Source: JASJHI01 sp033791105 (GTDB lineage Bacteria; Actinomycetota; Acidimicrobiia; Acidimicrobiales; Ilumatobacteraceae). From it: a DNA stretch of 9,322 nucleotides. A program made the translations under genes and the position numbers. Shown here in pieces: positions 1-5,662 of this stretch. The DNA is taken from NCBI GenBank assembly GCA_033791105.1, contig JASJHI010000091.1:1-9322 (forward strand), given 5' to 3'. Position 1 is the first letter of the stretch; every line of letters starts with the position of its first letter. Below the pieces are notes generated by a model. It saw only the letters and a list, made by a program, of their open reading frames with translations, searched no databases and was not told the origin of the DNA.

Positions 1-92
1 TCGAACTCGTCGCGCAGTCGCGCGAGTGGATCGGCGGCGTCGAGCAGGTCGGCGCATTCGCGGGTCGTGTCGAGGCCGTCGGTGGCGGTCAT
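1..92 (-). CDS. kynU: Kynureninase, N-terminal fragment (cut by left edge)
   Basis: Only the first 30 codons lie in the window; the gene continues past the left edge. The start is an ATG whose first four bases (ATGA, plus-strand 89-92) overlap the stop of the upstream decarboxylase gene. A good ribosome site, GAGGTGG (plus-strand 100-106), lies 7 bases before it. Residues 17-25 read LDAADPLAR, followed by LRDEF. This matches the usual kynureninase N-terminus, which has LDAADPLA followed by a short R-x-x-F segment just before the first core strand. Kynureninase is a PLP enzyme (fold type I) that splits kynurenine or 3-hydroxykynurenine into alanine and (3-hydroxy)anthranilate. Its place behind the two next enzymes of the pathway supports the call strongly. 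The catalytic lysine and PLP site are outside the window, so function and intactness cannot be checked here. Confidence 0.72.
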   Translation of the reverse strand, partial: MTATDGLDTTRECADLLDAADPLARLRDEF

Positions 93-1132
93 CGTCGGAC
101 CACCTCGGGCGAGCGGGCGTCGAGGGAGAAGAAGGCATCGGCGTTCCGGAAGCGGAGCGCGTCTCGCGTATCGTCGTCGAGGAAGCCGGCGGTGTCGATC
201 ACGGACCCCGGCTCCTCCTCGCCGAGCGGGAACGGATAGTCCGATCCCATCATGATGTGGTCGGCGCCCATCACCGCGACCTGCAATGCGAGCGCGTCCT
301 CGCCGAACACCGCCGAGTCGACGTGGAAACGTCGCGCGTACGACGACGGCGGCTCCGGACAGTCCCGTCGGATGATGTCGCGTCGGCTCCATGCGTTGTC
401 GACCCGTGCGAGCTGCGCGGCGAAGTTGCCGCCACCGTGGGCGAAGCACAGCTTCAGGTTCGGTGGCAGTCGTTCGAACGCTCCCGACAGGATCAGCGAG
501 AGCACCGCGAGGTGGGTCTCTGCGGGCATCCCGACGAGCCAGGCGAGCATGTACTTCGGCATCCGGTCGGCCGCCATCGTGTTCCAGGGATGAACGAAGA
601 CGGGAATGTCGTGGTCGGCGCAGTGGTGGAGGAAGCGAACCAGCTCAGGATCGTCGAGGTTTCGCCCGTCGACGTGGTTCCCGATGTGTACGCCGACGTG
701 TCCGTTCGTCTTCGCCCGCGACGCCTCTCGGCAGGCGGCGTCGACGTCCTGTAGCGGTACATGACTCAGCGGTCGGAGACGCTCGGGGTCGGCCTCACAC
801 ATCTCGTTGGCGAGGTCGTTGATCTTCGCCGCCCATCGTTCGCCGATCGCCGCGGGGCGTCCGTACGAGAACAGGATCGGCGTCGCGGAGATCACTTGGA
901 TCGTCGTGCCGGAGCGGTCCATCTCGGCGAGGCGGGCTGCCGGATCCCACAGCGGCGCCTCGACCGGGCGGTACTCGTCGGGTCCGCTCATGATGTAACC
1001 GGAGCCGGAGCCGTCGTCGCGCAGCCACGGAGCGTCCGCACTCTCGAGCATCTCGGCGTCGCGTCGCGTGAGCGGCGGAAAGAAGTGCGAGTGGATGTCG
1101 ATGCGCCGTGGGATGTCGCTCATGTCGCTCAT
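89..1132 (-). CDS. nbaD: 2-amino-3-carboxymuconate-6-semialdehyde decarboxylase (ACMSD)
   Basis: This 347-aa amidohydrolase-superfamily enzyme decarboxylates ACMS, the ring-opened product of 3-hydroxyanthranilate, to 2-aminomuconate semialdehyde, diverting it from spontaneous closure to quinolinate. It is cytosolic and zinc-dependent. All metal ligands expected for the family are visible: H14 and H16 in DIHSHFFPP, H181 in VHPWNTM, H232 in FAHGGGNF, and D298 in GSDYPFPLGE. The last motif is typical of ACMSD. The length is close to known family members (about 335 aa). The start chosen is ATG at 1132, 8 bases after the dioxygenase stop. A second ATG at 1123 in the same frame, made by a 9-base tandem repeat (MSDMSD), is also possible. 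Opening the frame upstream to 1300 would run deep into the dioxygenase gene and is rejected. The stop overlaps the kynureninase start by four bases, so translation is probably coupled. Confidence 0.93.
   Translation of the reverse strand: MSDMSDIPRRIDIHSHFFPPLTRRDAEMLESADAPWLRDDGSGSGYIMSGPDEYRPVEAPLWDPAARLAEMDRSGTTIQVISATPILFSYGRPAAIGERWAAKINDLANEMCEADPERLRPLSHVPLQDVDAACREASRAKTNGHVGVHIGNHVDGRNLDDPELVRFLHHCADHDIPVFVHPWNTMAADRMPKYMLAWLVGMPAETHLAVLSLILSGAFERLPPNLKLCFAHGGGNFAAQLARVDNAWSRRDIIRRDCPEPPSSYARRFHVDSAVFGEDALALQVAVMGADHIMMGSDYPFPLGEEEPGSVIDTAGFLDDDTRDALRFRNADAFFSLDARSPEVVRR
1115..1132 (-). repeat. 9-bp exact tandem repeat at the ACMSD start
   Basis: Read on the minus strand, ATGAGCGAC occurs twice in a row, producing two in-frame start codons and the N-terminus MSDMSD. 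It makes the exact start undecidable from sequence alone; neither copy has a strong ribosome site. Confidence 0.85.
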
Positions 1133-1140
1133 GCGCTCGC

Positions 1141-1683
1141 CTACTGGCCCGGCGCCGGATGGACCGTGCCGCAGTGCGGACACGTCCGTGCCGACTCGCT
1201 GCCGTAGAACGCATCGAAGAGCGGCGGGAGATCGCGCACGATCGAGTCGAGCTGCACCTCGGCCCGGTGTACCAGTTCGTGACAGCCCGGACAGAACCAC
1301 TCGAACCCGTCGACCGCGCCGGGCGGACGGTGGTACTCGACGACGAGCCCGATGCTCTCCGGGTCTGGGCGCTGCGGCGAGTGACGGACGTGTGGCGGCA
1401 GCAGGTAGATCTCCCCTTCGCCGATCGGCATGTCACGCGGGGGTGTTCCCGGCGCGTCCGAGATGCGCAGGTTCATCGAGCCCTTCAGCTGATGAAAGAA
1501 CTCGGGCAGCGGATCGTCGTGGAAGTCGGTACGGACATTTCCGCCGCCGACGATCATCACGATCATGTCGGAGTCCTCCCAGATCTGGCGGTTGGACACC
1601 GGCGGCTTCAGCGAGTCGGCGTTGTCGTCGATCCACCGCTGGAGGTTGAACGGCCGCGTGGGGTCGCTTGTCGGACCGTTCAT
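1141..1683 (-). CDS. nbaC: 3-hydroxyanthranilate 3,4-dioxygenase
   Basis: This 180-aa cupin enzyme uses Fe(II) and O2 to open the ring of 3-hydroxyanthranilate, giving ACMS, the substrate of the next gene product. The iron ligands can be aligned with the human and bacterial enzymes: H55 (TDFHDDP), E61 (PEFFHQ) and H101 (VRHSPQR). Expected substrate-contact residues are R51, R105 and E116. The C-terminal tail carries the second, rubredoxin-like metal site of bacterial enzymes: C131 and C134 (CPGC), then C168 and C171 (CPHC). The length fits the bacterial family (about 175 aa). The ATG at 1683 overlaps the stop of the deaminase gene by four bases (ATGA), with a weak GAGG about 10 bases upstream. 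A longer frame back to 1815 would only add non-family sequence. No key residue is missing, so the enzyme should be active. Confidence 0.95.
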   Translation of the reverse strand: MNGPTSDPTRPFNLQRWIDDNADSLKPPVSNRQIWEDSDMIVMIVGGGNVRTDFHDDPLPEFFHQLKGSMNLRISDAPGTPPRDMPIGEGEIYLLPPHVRHSPQRPDPESIGLVVEYHRPPGAVDGFEWFCPGCHELVHRAEVQLDSIVRDLPPLFDAFYGSESARTCPHCGTVHPAPGQ

Positions 1684-2096
1684 CGCGTGTTCGCCTCGGA
1701 TCGGCGGATCAGCGCGGTCGCCTTCATCTCGATCAGCAGATGGGGGTGCGGGAGTTGATGGACCGCGACCGTCGTGCGGGCGGGTGCGTCGACGCCGTCG
1801 AAGAAGGCGCCCCACTCGGCGTTGTACGGCCCGAAGTCGTTCATGTTCACGAGGAACGATGTCACGTCGACGAGGTCGCGGCGGTCGAGACCGATCGATG
1901 CGAGGGTGCGCTCCATGTTCTCGAGGACCGCCCGCGTCTGGACGGCGATGTCGAGTGTCGTCGTGCCCATCCCGTCGACGGTTGCGCCGGCAAACGTGTT
2001 GTCGGGCCGGCGCGAACTCGTGCCGGAGACGAAGACGAGGTCGCCCGCTCGTCGAAGGTGAGGGTACGAACCCCGCGGCGTCACCACTTCGGACAT
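1680..2096 (-). CDS. nbaF: RidA-family 2-aminomuconate deaminase
   Basis: This 138-aa protein of the RidA/YjgF/YER057c superfamily is the first gene of the operon. Residues 16-35 carry the RAGDLVFVSGTSSRRPDNTF block, which is typical of the 2-aminomuconate deaminase branch rather than housekeeping RidA. R107 (PARTTV) and E123 (LIEMKA) correspond to the conserved arginine and glutamate of the trimer-interface pocket. The expected reaction is hydrolytic removal of ammonia from 2-aminomuconate, giving 4-oxalocrotonate (2-oxohex-3-enedioate). This assignment rests on the signature and on the neighbouring genes; a general imine/enamine deaminase remains possible. The start is ATG at 2096, with no strong ribosome site upstream. 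The stop TGA overlaps the dioxygenase start by four bases. Only 48 bases separate it from the divergent PLP-enzyme gene, so its promoter must lie in or overlap that gap. Confidence 0.85.
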   Translation of the reverse strand: MSEVVTPRGSYPHLRRAGDLVFVSGTSSRRPDNTFAGATVDGMGTTTLDIAVQTRAVLENMERTLASIGLDRRDLVDVTSFLVNMNDFGPYNAEWGAFFDGVDAPARTTVAVHQLPHPHLLIEMKATALIRRSEANTR

Positions 2097-2105
2097 CTAC
2101 CGAGT

Positions 2106-2117
2106 CTCGCGCGCGAG
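2106..2117. promoter_or_regulatory. 12-bp palindrome in divergent promoter gap
   Basis: CTCGCGCGCGAG is a perfect palindrome in the middle of the 48-base gap between the kynurenine operon and the divergent dehydratase gene. Its position would suit an operator acting on both. Alternating CG runs arise by chance in GC-rich DNA, so this is only a candidate. No clear -10 or -35 element was found in the gap. Confidence 0.22.
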
Positions 2118-2144
2118 TCGGCCGGCGGATGTGAGAATCGGGGG

Positions 2145-3083
2145 ATGACCAGCCCTGGTGTCCCCGTCAGCCCTGCTGACATCTCGCGTGCGATGGATGC
2201 GATCTCCCCGTACGTGCGGAGCACTCCGGTGATCGAGGTGCCGGGCGACGAGTTCGGGATCGACGCGACGCTGGTGATCAAGCTCGAGTTCGTCCAGCGC
2301 AGCGGCGCCTTCAAGGCGCGAGGCGCCACGCACTACATCGCGACACAGCCGATCGCCGACACCGGCATCGTCGCTGCGTCCGGAGGCAACCATGGCGCTG
2401 CCGTCGCGTGGGCGGCACAGCGCCTCGGCCACGAGGCGACGATCTTCGTGCCCACGACGTCGGCACCGGCCAAGGTGGCTCGTCTCGCACAGTACGGGGC
2501 GACGATCCGCCAGGTCGGCGAGGTCTACGGCGATGCCCTCGCCGCCAGTCGGGAGTTCCTCGCCCAGCATGCAGCGACGTCGATTCACGCATTCGACGAT
2601 CCGATCGTCATGGCCGGTGCCGGCACGTGCGCAATGGAGCTGGAGGGCCAGGCCGGCCACCTGGATGCCGTGCTCCTCGCGTGCGGTGGGGGAGGACTCT
2701 CAGGCGGGGCCGCGGCCTGGTTCGGTGATCGAGCCGAGATCGTCGTGTGCGAGACGGATCGCACCCCCACATACGCGCAAGCGCTCGCCGCGGGGGAGCC
2801 GGTCGATGTCCAGATCGGTGGCGTCGCCGCCGACGCACTCGGCGCGCCGAGACTCGGCTCGACGCCGTGGACGGCTTTGTCGGCGGTCGCCGCGACGAGT
2901 GCGCTCGTCTCCGACGACGAACTCGTCGCCGCGCAGCACCTGGTCTGGGATCGCCTGCGCCTCGCCGTCGAACCGGCGGCCGCCGCGCCGATCGCCGTGC
3001 TGCTGTCCGGCCGGTGGCAGCCGTCGAGCGCCGGCCGGCGGGTGGGCATCGTCCTGTCCGGAGCGAACCGCACGATCGAGTGA
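2145..3083 (+). CDS. PLP-dependent serine/threonine dehydratase family protein
   Basis: This 312-aa fold-type II PLP enzyme belongs to the threonine dehydratase/serine racemase family. K57 in SGAFKARGA is the expected Schiff-base lysine. SGGNHG (79-84) is the asparagine loop that contacts the cofactor. CGGGGLSGG (180-188) is the glycine-rich phosphate-binding loop, and LSGAN (304-308) carries the C-terminal serine expected near the pyridine nitrogen. The size fits a catabolic enzyme: there is no C-terminal ACT-type regulatory domain as in biosynthetic IlvA. The likely reaction is alpha,beta-elimination of water from a hydroxy-amino acid, giving a 2-oxo acid and ammonia, but the exact substrate cannot be told from sequence. 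The start ATG at 2145 follows a GGGG run placed closer than usual. It is divergent from the kynurenine operon with 48 bases between, so shared control is possible. It could also be a racemase or act on another 3-hydroxy-amino acid. Confidence 0.88.
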   Translation: MTSPGVPVSPADISRAMDAISPYVRSTPVIEVPGDEFGIDATLVIKLEFVQRSGAFKARGATHYIATQPIADTGIVAASGGNHGAAVAWAAQRLGHEATIFVPTTSAPAKVARLAQYGATIRQVGEVYGDALAASREFLAQHAATSIHAFDDPIVMAGAGTCAMELEGQAGHLDAVLLACGGGGLSGGAAAWFGDRAEIVVCETDRTPTYAQALAAGEPVDVQIGGVAADALGAPRLGSTPWTALSAVAATSALVSDDELVAAQHLVWDRLRLAVEPAAAAPIAVLLSGRWQPSSAGRRVGIVLSGANRTIE

Positions 3084-3089
3084 CCGAAC

Positions 3090-3101
3090 CCCGGGCCCGG
3101 G
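3090..3101. terminator. GC palindrome between convergent genes
   Basis: CCCGGGCCCGGG is a 12-base perfect palindrome in the 23-base gap between the convergent dehydratase gene and the 414-aa membrane protein gene. A gap this small between converging genes is a natural place for a two-way transcription stop. There is no following T run on either strand and the hairpin would be short, so the call is weak. Confidence 0.25.
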
Positions 3102-3106
3102 CCGGC

Positions 3107-4351
3107 TCAGACGCTCGACAGGCCGATCTTGTCGCGCAGCCACCTGCCGAGCCAGAACCGGAGTACAAGCAGCACGGCGCCGCCGACGACCACCAGCATG
3201 ACCCCGGCGACGAGCAGTGCCTGCCAGTTCCCTTGGACGATGCTCGAGACAGTCGCGATGAGCCCGAAGAATCCGAGCGCCGAGAGGAGAACGCTCCGCA
3301 ACGCGGCGATCAGCTGTTGTGGCGCGCGCATCGAGGAATGCGCCACCTCGTACCATTCGCCGACACTTTTCACGTGCGCTGCAAGGAGCGCGTCGTCGTC
3401 GACCGCTGTATCCGACACGAACCAGAGCGCGTCGCCGTCGGACTGGATCACCGTCCGGGCGTAGGGCGAAGTGCCGTTTGCGGATTCGACGGTTACGCCG
3501 CCCTCGGTGAACAAGGGCAGTACCTCGCTCTTGAAGTTGACCCAGTCGGCTCGGATGCGAGATCGAACGTCCTTCCGCAAGAGATCACCGAGCGAGAGGA
3601 CGTTCGGCTGCTCGTCGTCTTGGTCGTCGTCGGACCTCGGAGTGACCAACCCGAGCCCGACACCGGGAGGCCAGAACGCGCCAAGCAGCGCCTGGGCCGT
3701 TCGCACCAGCTCGACGAGGAGGTCGACGAGCAGTTGCCAGTGTTCCAACGCGCCGCGCACAGCTTCTCCATGGAGCGTCCGGAGTGCCGCCCGATCGTCG
3801 GCGAGGATGGACTCCCCATCAACACGCGACACCGCATCGCCGTCGAGCTGCACCACGGTCTGCGCGACGATCGTGCCCGTCCCCAGTTCCCACGCCTTGC
3901 GGACGATCCGTATCCGATCGACCGCTTCGTCGACGTCGCCCGCCGCGATCGCACCGAGTTGCAGCGCGTTGCCGCGGATGCGGCGCAGCATCGTCGGCCA
4001 GGTCGGATCGATCGTGTGCTCCGCTTCGATGAGTTCGTCGATCCGGCGGATGGAGCACTCGGCTCGTTCCGCGACCCACTCGAACTCCTGCTCCATCCCG
4101 TCGCCGGGCCGCAGCGCCGATTCGCGCGGCTCGACGCCCGACGCCAGCGCACTCCACTCGTCGTCGATGGCGGGAGCGTTCCTGTCGAGCCAGCGCACAT
4201 AGCTGTCGAGCGTCTCGCGCATCGCCGGTGATGGATCGCCGCGATCGGAGACGGGCATCGCTTCGCGCCCGAGCGTGCCGCCGACGATGACGTCGATCTC
4301 GATGTTCAGCAGGTCGTCGAAGAGACCCTGGGCCGGCTCCGTCGTGCTCAT
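3107..4351 (-). CDS. Unrecognised membrane-anchored protein, fusion of modules B and A (P414)
   Basis: I do not recognise this 414-aa protein. Residues 11-214 resemble the 267-aa protein encoded just upstream: FDDLLNIEI at 11-19 (LDDLLNIEV there) and a shared block VRKAWE-x-GT-x(2)-I-x(2)-QTVVQLDGD at 150-172. An acidic linker (240-247, DDD/DDE) follows. Residues 254-350 resemble the 120-aa protein: GDLL at 255-258, GVTVESANGTS at 285-295 (compare VQVTIDTANDST there), and a second DGD motif at 305-307 followed by H326. Two hydrophobic helices at about 352-372 and 377-399 are the only membrane segments; a basic tail with R398, R403 and R406 follows. There is no signal peptide, so most of the protein is probably cytosolic. 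The start ATG at 4351 was chosen because homology to the neighbour begins right after it and it sits 31 bases after that gene's stop. It is the last gene of a three-gene operon. Confidence 0.82.
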   Translation of the reverse strand: MSTTEPAQGLFDDLLNIEIDVIVGGTLGREAMPVSDRGDPSPAMRETLDSYVRWLDRNAPAIDDEWSALASGVEPRESALRPGDGMEQEFEWVAERAECSIRRIDELIEAEHTIDPTWPTMLRRIRGNALQLGAIAAGDVDEAVDRIRIVRKAWELGTGTIVAQTVVQLDGDAVSRVDGESILADDRAALRTLHGEAVRGALEHWQLLVDLLVELVRTAQALLGAFWPPGVGLGLVTPRSDDDQDDEQPNVLSLGDLLRKDVRSRIRADWVNFKSEVLPLFTEGGVTVESANGTSPYARTVIQSDGDALWFVSDTAVDDDALLAAHVKSVGEWYEVAHSSMRAPQQLIAALRSVLLSALGFFGLIATVSSIVQGNWQALLVAGVMLVVVGGAVLLVLRFWLGRWLRDKIGLSSV

Positions 4352-4382
4352 GGGATGGCTGCAGGCTCGCCCGACCAGGCGA

Positions 4383-5186
4383 TCAGGTGAAGACGCCCAG
4401 TCCGCTCTTGGCGAGTGCGACGACGGTGTCAACCAGATACTGCCAGTGCGCGAGCGCGCTTCCCACGCTCTCCCGATGAATGTCACGCACGGGTTGATCC
4501 TCCTCACCCGCGTAGGCCGAGTTGAGCCGGGTGACGATGTCGCCGTCGAGTTGCACGACGGTCTGCATCGCGATTTCCTCGGTGCCCATCTCCCAGGCTT
4601 TGCGGACGGTGATCAGGTCTTCGCGCGGCAGCTTGTCGGTGTCGGCATCGGTGATGCCGGCCGCTGTTCCCCGCGAAAGCATGACCGTTCCGCCGGTGCC
4701 GACGCGCTCGAGGATCGATTTGAGCTGATCGCAGTTGCGCACGATCCGCATCAAGATGACGTCGCCGCCATCACGTACGGAGTAGCCACGGCGGCCATCG
4801 AGGAGTCTGTGGACCTCCTCGGCGACGCGAGCCTCCGTGCGGGTCGCCTCGAAGAGCTGGAGCGCGTCAACCGCGCTCTCGGTCAGGGCGGCTGTCTCGA
4901 GCCGATCGATCAGCGCTCCATCCTGGATCACCCACCACTTCGCCTCCTCACCGGCTCCGATCCTGGCGACGCGAAACTGTTCGGCCACGGGGGTGCCGCG
5001 GAACCGCGACCACTGTGCGTTCAATTCGATGCTGTAACGGTTGAGCCAGCGCTCGTAGCCCGCGTGGATGTCGAGCAGCGCATGACCGAACGCGGGCATC
5101 TTGCGACCGGTCATCCCGGGTTTGACCATCGTGTTGACCTCGATATTGAGGAGATCGTCGAGGACCCGCTTGAGGGTGTCGGCCAT
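4383..5186 (-). CDS. Unrecognised soluble protein, module B (P267)
   Basis: This 267-aa protein has no family I can name. It has no signal peptide and no membrane helix. LDDLLNIEVNTMV (9-21) matches the N-termini of both neighbours. The YERWLNR region (44-50) aligns with YVRWLDR of the 414-aa protein. VRKAWEMGTEEIAMQTVVQLDGD, at 194-216, is the strongest shared block. It is followed by VRDIHRESV (H237) and the helix-like stretch ALAHWQYLVDTVVALA (244-259), which aligns with ALEHWQLLVDLLVELV in the large protein. Compared with the large protein there is extra sequence at about 115-145 and 160-190, the latter rich in glycine and threonine. The predicted module is a beta-hairpin turning at DGD, then an amphipathic helix. 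The start ATG at 5186 lies 11 bases after the stop of the 120-aa gene, with no clear ribosome site, which suggests reinitiation or coupling. Confidence 0.83.
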   Translation of the reverse strand: MADTLKRVLDDLLNIEVNTMVKPGMTGRKMPAFGHALLDIHAGYERWLNRYSIELNAQWSRFRGTPVAEQFRVARIGAGEEAKWWVIQDGALIDRLETAALTESAVDALQLFEATRTEARVAEEVHRLLDGRRGYSVRDGGDVILMRIVRNCDQLKSILERVGTGGTVMLSRGTAAGITDADTDKLPREDLITVRKAWEMGTEEIAMQTVVQLDGDIVTRLNSAYAGEEDQPVRDIHRESVGSALAHWQYLVDTVVALAKSGLGVFT

Positions 5187-5197
5187 GGCGCCGGCCG

Positions 5198-5560
5198 TTA
5201 CACGATGTCGCGGAGCTGCTCGGCCATCTCGACGAGCGTCTTCAGATGGTTGGGGATGACCCCGAGACTTGCCTCGACCTGTGCGGCATGCGCCGCCCGC
5301 ACCTCGAGGTTGTCGACGAGGTCGGGCGCCAACACGGTCGTGACGTCGCCGTCGAGCAGCTTGACGACGGTGACGATCGAGCCGCCGTCGAGGGTGGTCT
5401 TGCCGAGTGATGTCGTCGTCGAATCATTCGCGGTGTCGATCGTGACCTGCACCTTTCCCACCGCCGTGACGACCTTGACCTCGAGGAGGTCGTTCAGCTT
5501 GTTCTTCACCGTGTCGATGAAGCTCGTTGCGCCGTCTACTTCCGGTTCTGCATTGCTCAT
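5198..5560 (-). CDS. Unrecognised small protein, module A (P120)
   Basis: This 120-aa acidic protein is first in the three-gene operon; no family is recognised. It has no membrane helix or signal peptide. LNDLLEVKVVTAV (22-34) matches the N-terminal motif of the two larger proteins. VQVTIDTANDST (37-48) is echoed in the C-terminal half of the 414-aa protein. TVVKLLDGDVTTVL (64-77) is the DGD hairpin common to all three. It is followed by VRAAHAAQV (H91) and a C-terminal helix to residue 120. The middle threonine- and serine-rich stretch (40-60) looks flexible. The ATG at 5560 is supported by AAGGGGG (plus-strand 5567-5573), 6 bases upstream; a longer frame to a TTG at 5614 is rejected because it lacks a ribosome site and the extension is arginine-rich and unlike the family. 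Its position first in the operon and good ribosome site suggest it may be made in the largest amount. Confidence 0.83.
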   Translation of the reverse strand: MSNAEPEVDGATSFIDTVKNKLNDLLEVKVVTAVGKVQVTIDTANDSTTTSLGKTTLDGGSIVTVVKLLDGDVTTVLAPDLVDNLEVRAAHAAQVEASLGVIPNHLKTLVEMAEQLRDIV

Positions 5561-5588
5561 GTCGAGCCCCCTTCTCACGCCCCGGCCA

Positions 5589-5614
5589 ACTCTAGTTCGT
5601 CGTTGTGTCGTCAA
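5589..5614 (-). promoter_or_regulatory. Possible promoter of the three-gene operon
   Basis: Read on the minus strand, TTGACG (plus-strand 5609-5614) could be a -35 box and TAGAGT (5589-5594) a TANNNT-type -10 box, ending 28 bases before the ATG of the 120-aa gene. The 14-base spacer is shorter than the usual 16-19, which is the main objection. The -10 candidate lies inside the octamer CTAGAGTT, which also occurs upstream of coxM. Confidence 0.28.
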
Positions 5615-5662
5615 GTTCCGGGGGCGCCGACGTCACCCGTATGGTTCCGATGTGATGTCGTC

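Noticed and set aside
84..90. CRISPR, tRNA, rRNA or mobile-element signals anywhere in the window
   Set aside because: Read-through found no spaced direct repeats, cloverleaf-like sequence, transposase motifs or terminal inverted repeats; the coordinates given are only a placeholder within the window.
26..754. Plus-strand open frame of about 242 codons opposite the ACMSD gene
   Set aside because: The opposite strand carries all five metal ligands of ACMSD in order; this frame is a compositional shadow.
1133..1300. Upstream extension of the ACMSD frame to position 1300
   Set aside because: It would overlap the dioxygenase gene by about 160 bases, right through its C-terminal metal-binding cysteines, and the added sequence is unlike any ACMSD N-terminus.
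2747..4231. Long open frame on the plus strand, about 494 codons
   Set aside because: It crosses the dehydratase end and runs antisense to the 414-aa gene. The translation is rich in R, D and E with no domain, as expected for a GC-rich shadow frame. The frames in the opposite genes show clear family motifs.
5603..5662. TTG at 5603 as the transporter start
   Set aside because: There is no ribosome site, and the extra residues (including CRQVPGAPTSP) are unlike transporter N-termini and would occupy the promoter region of the divergent operon. GTG at 5663 was preferred, with doubt.
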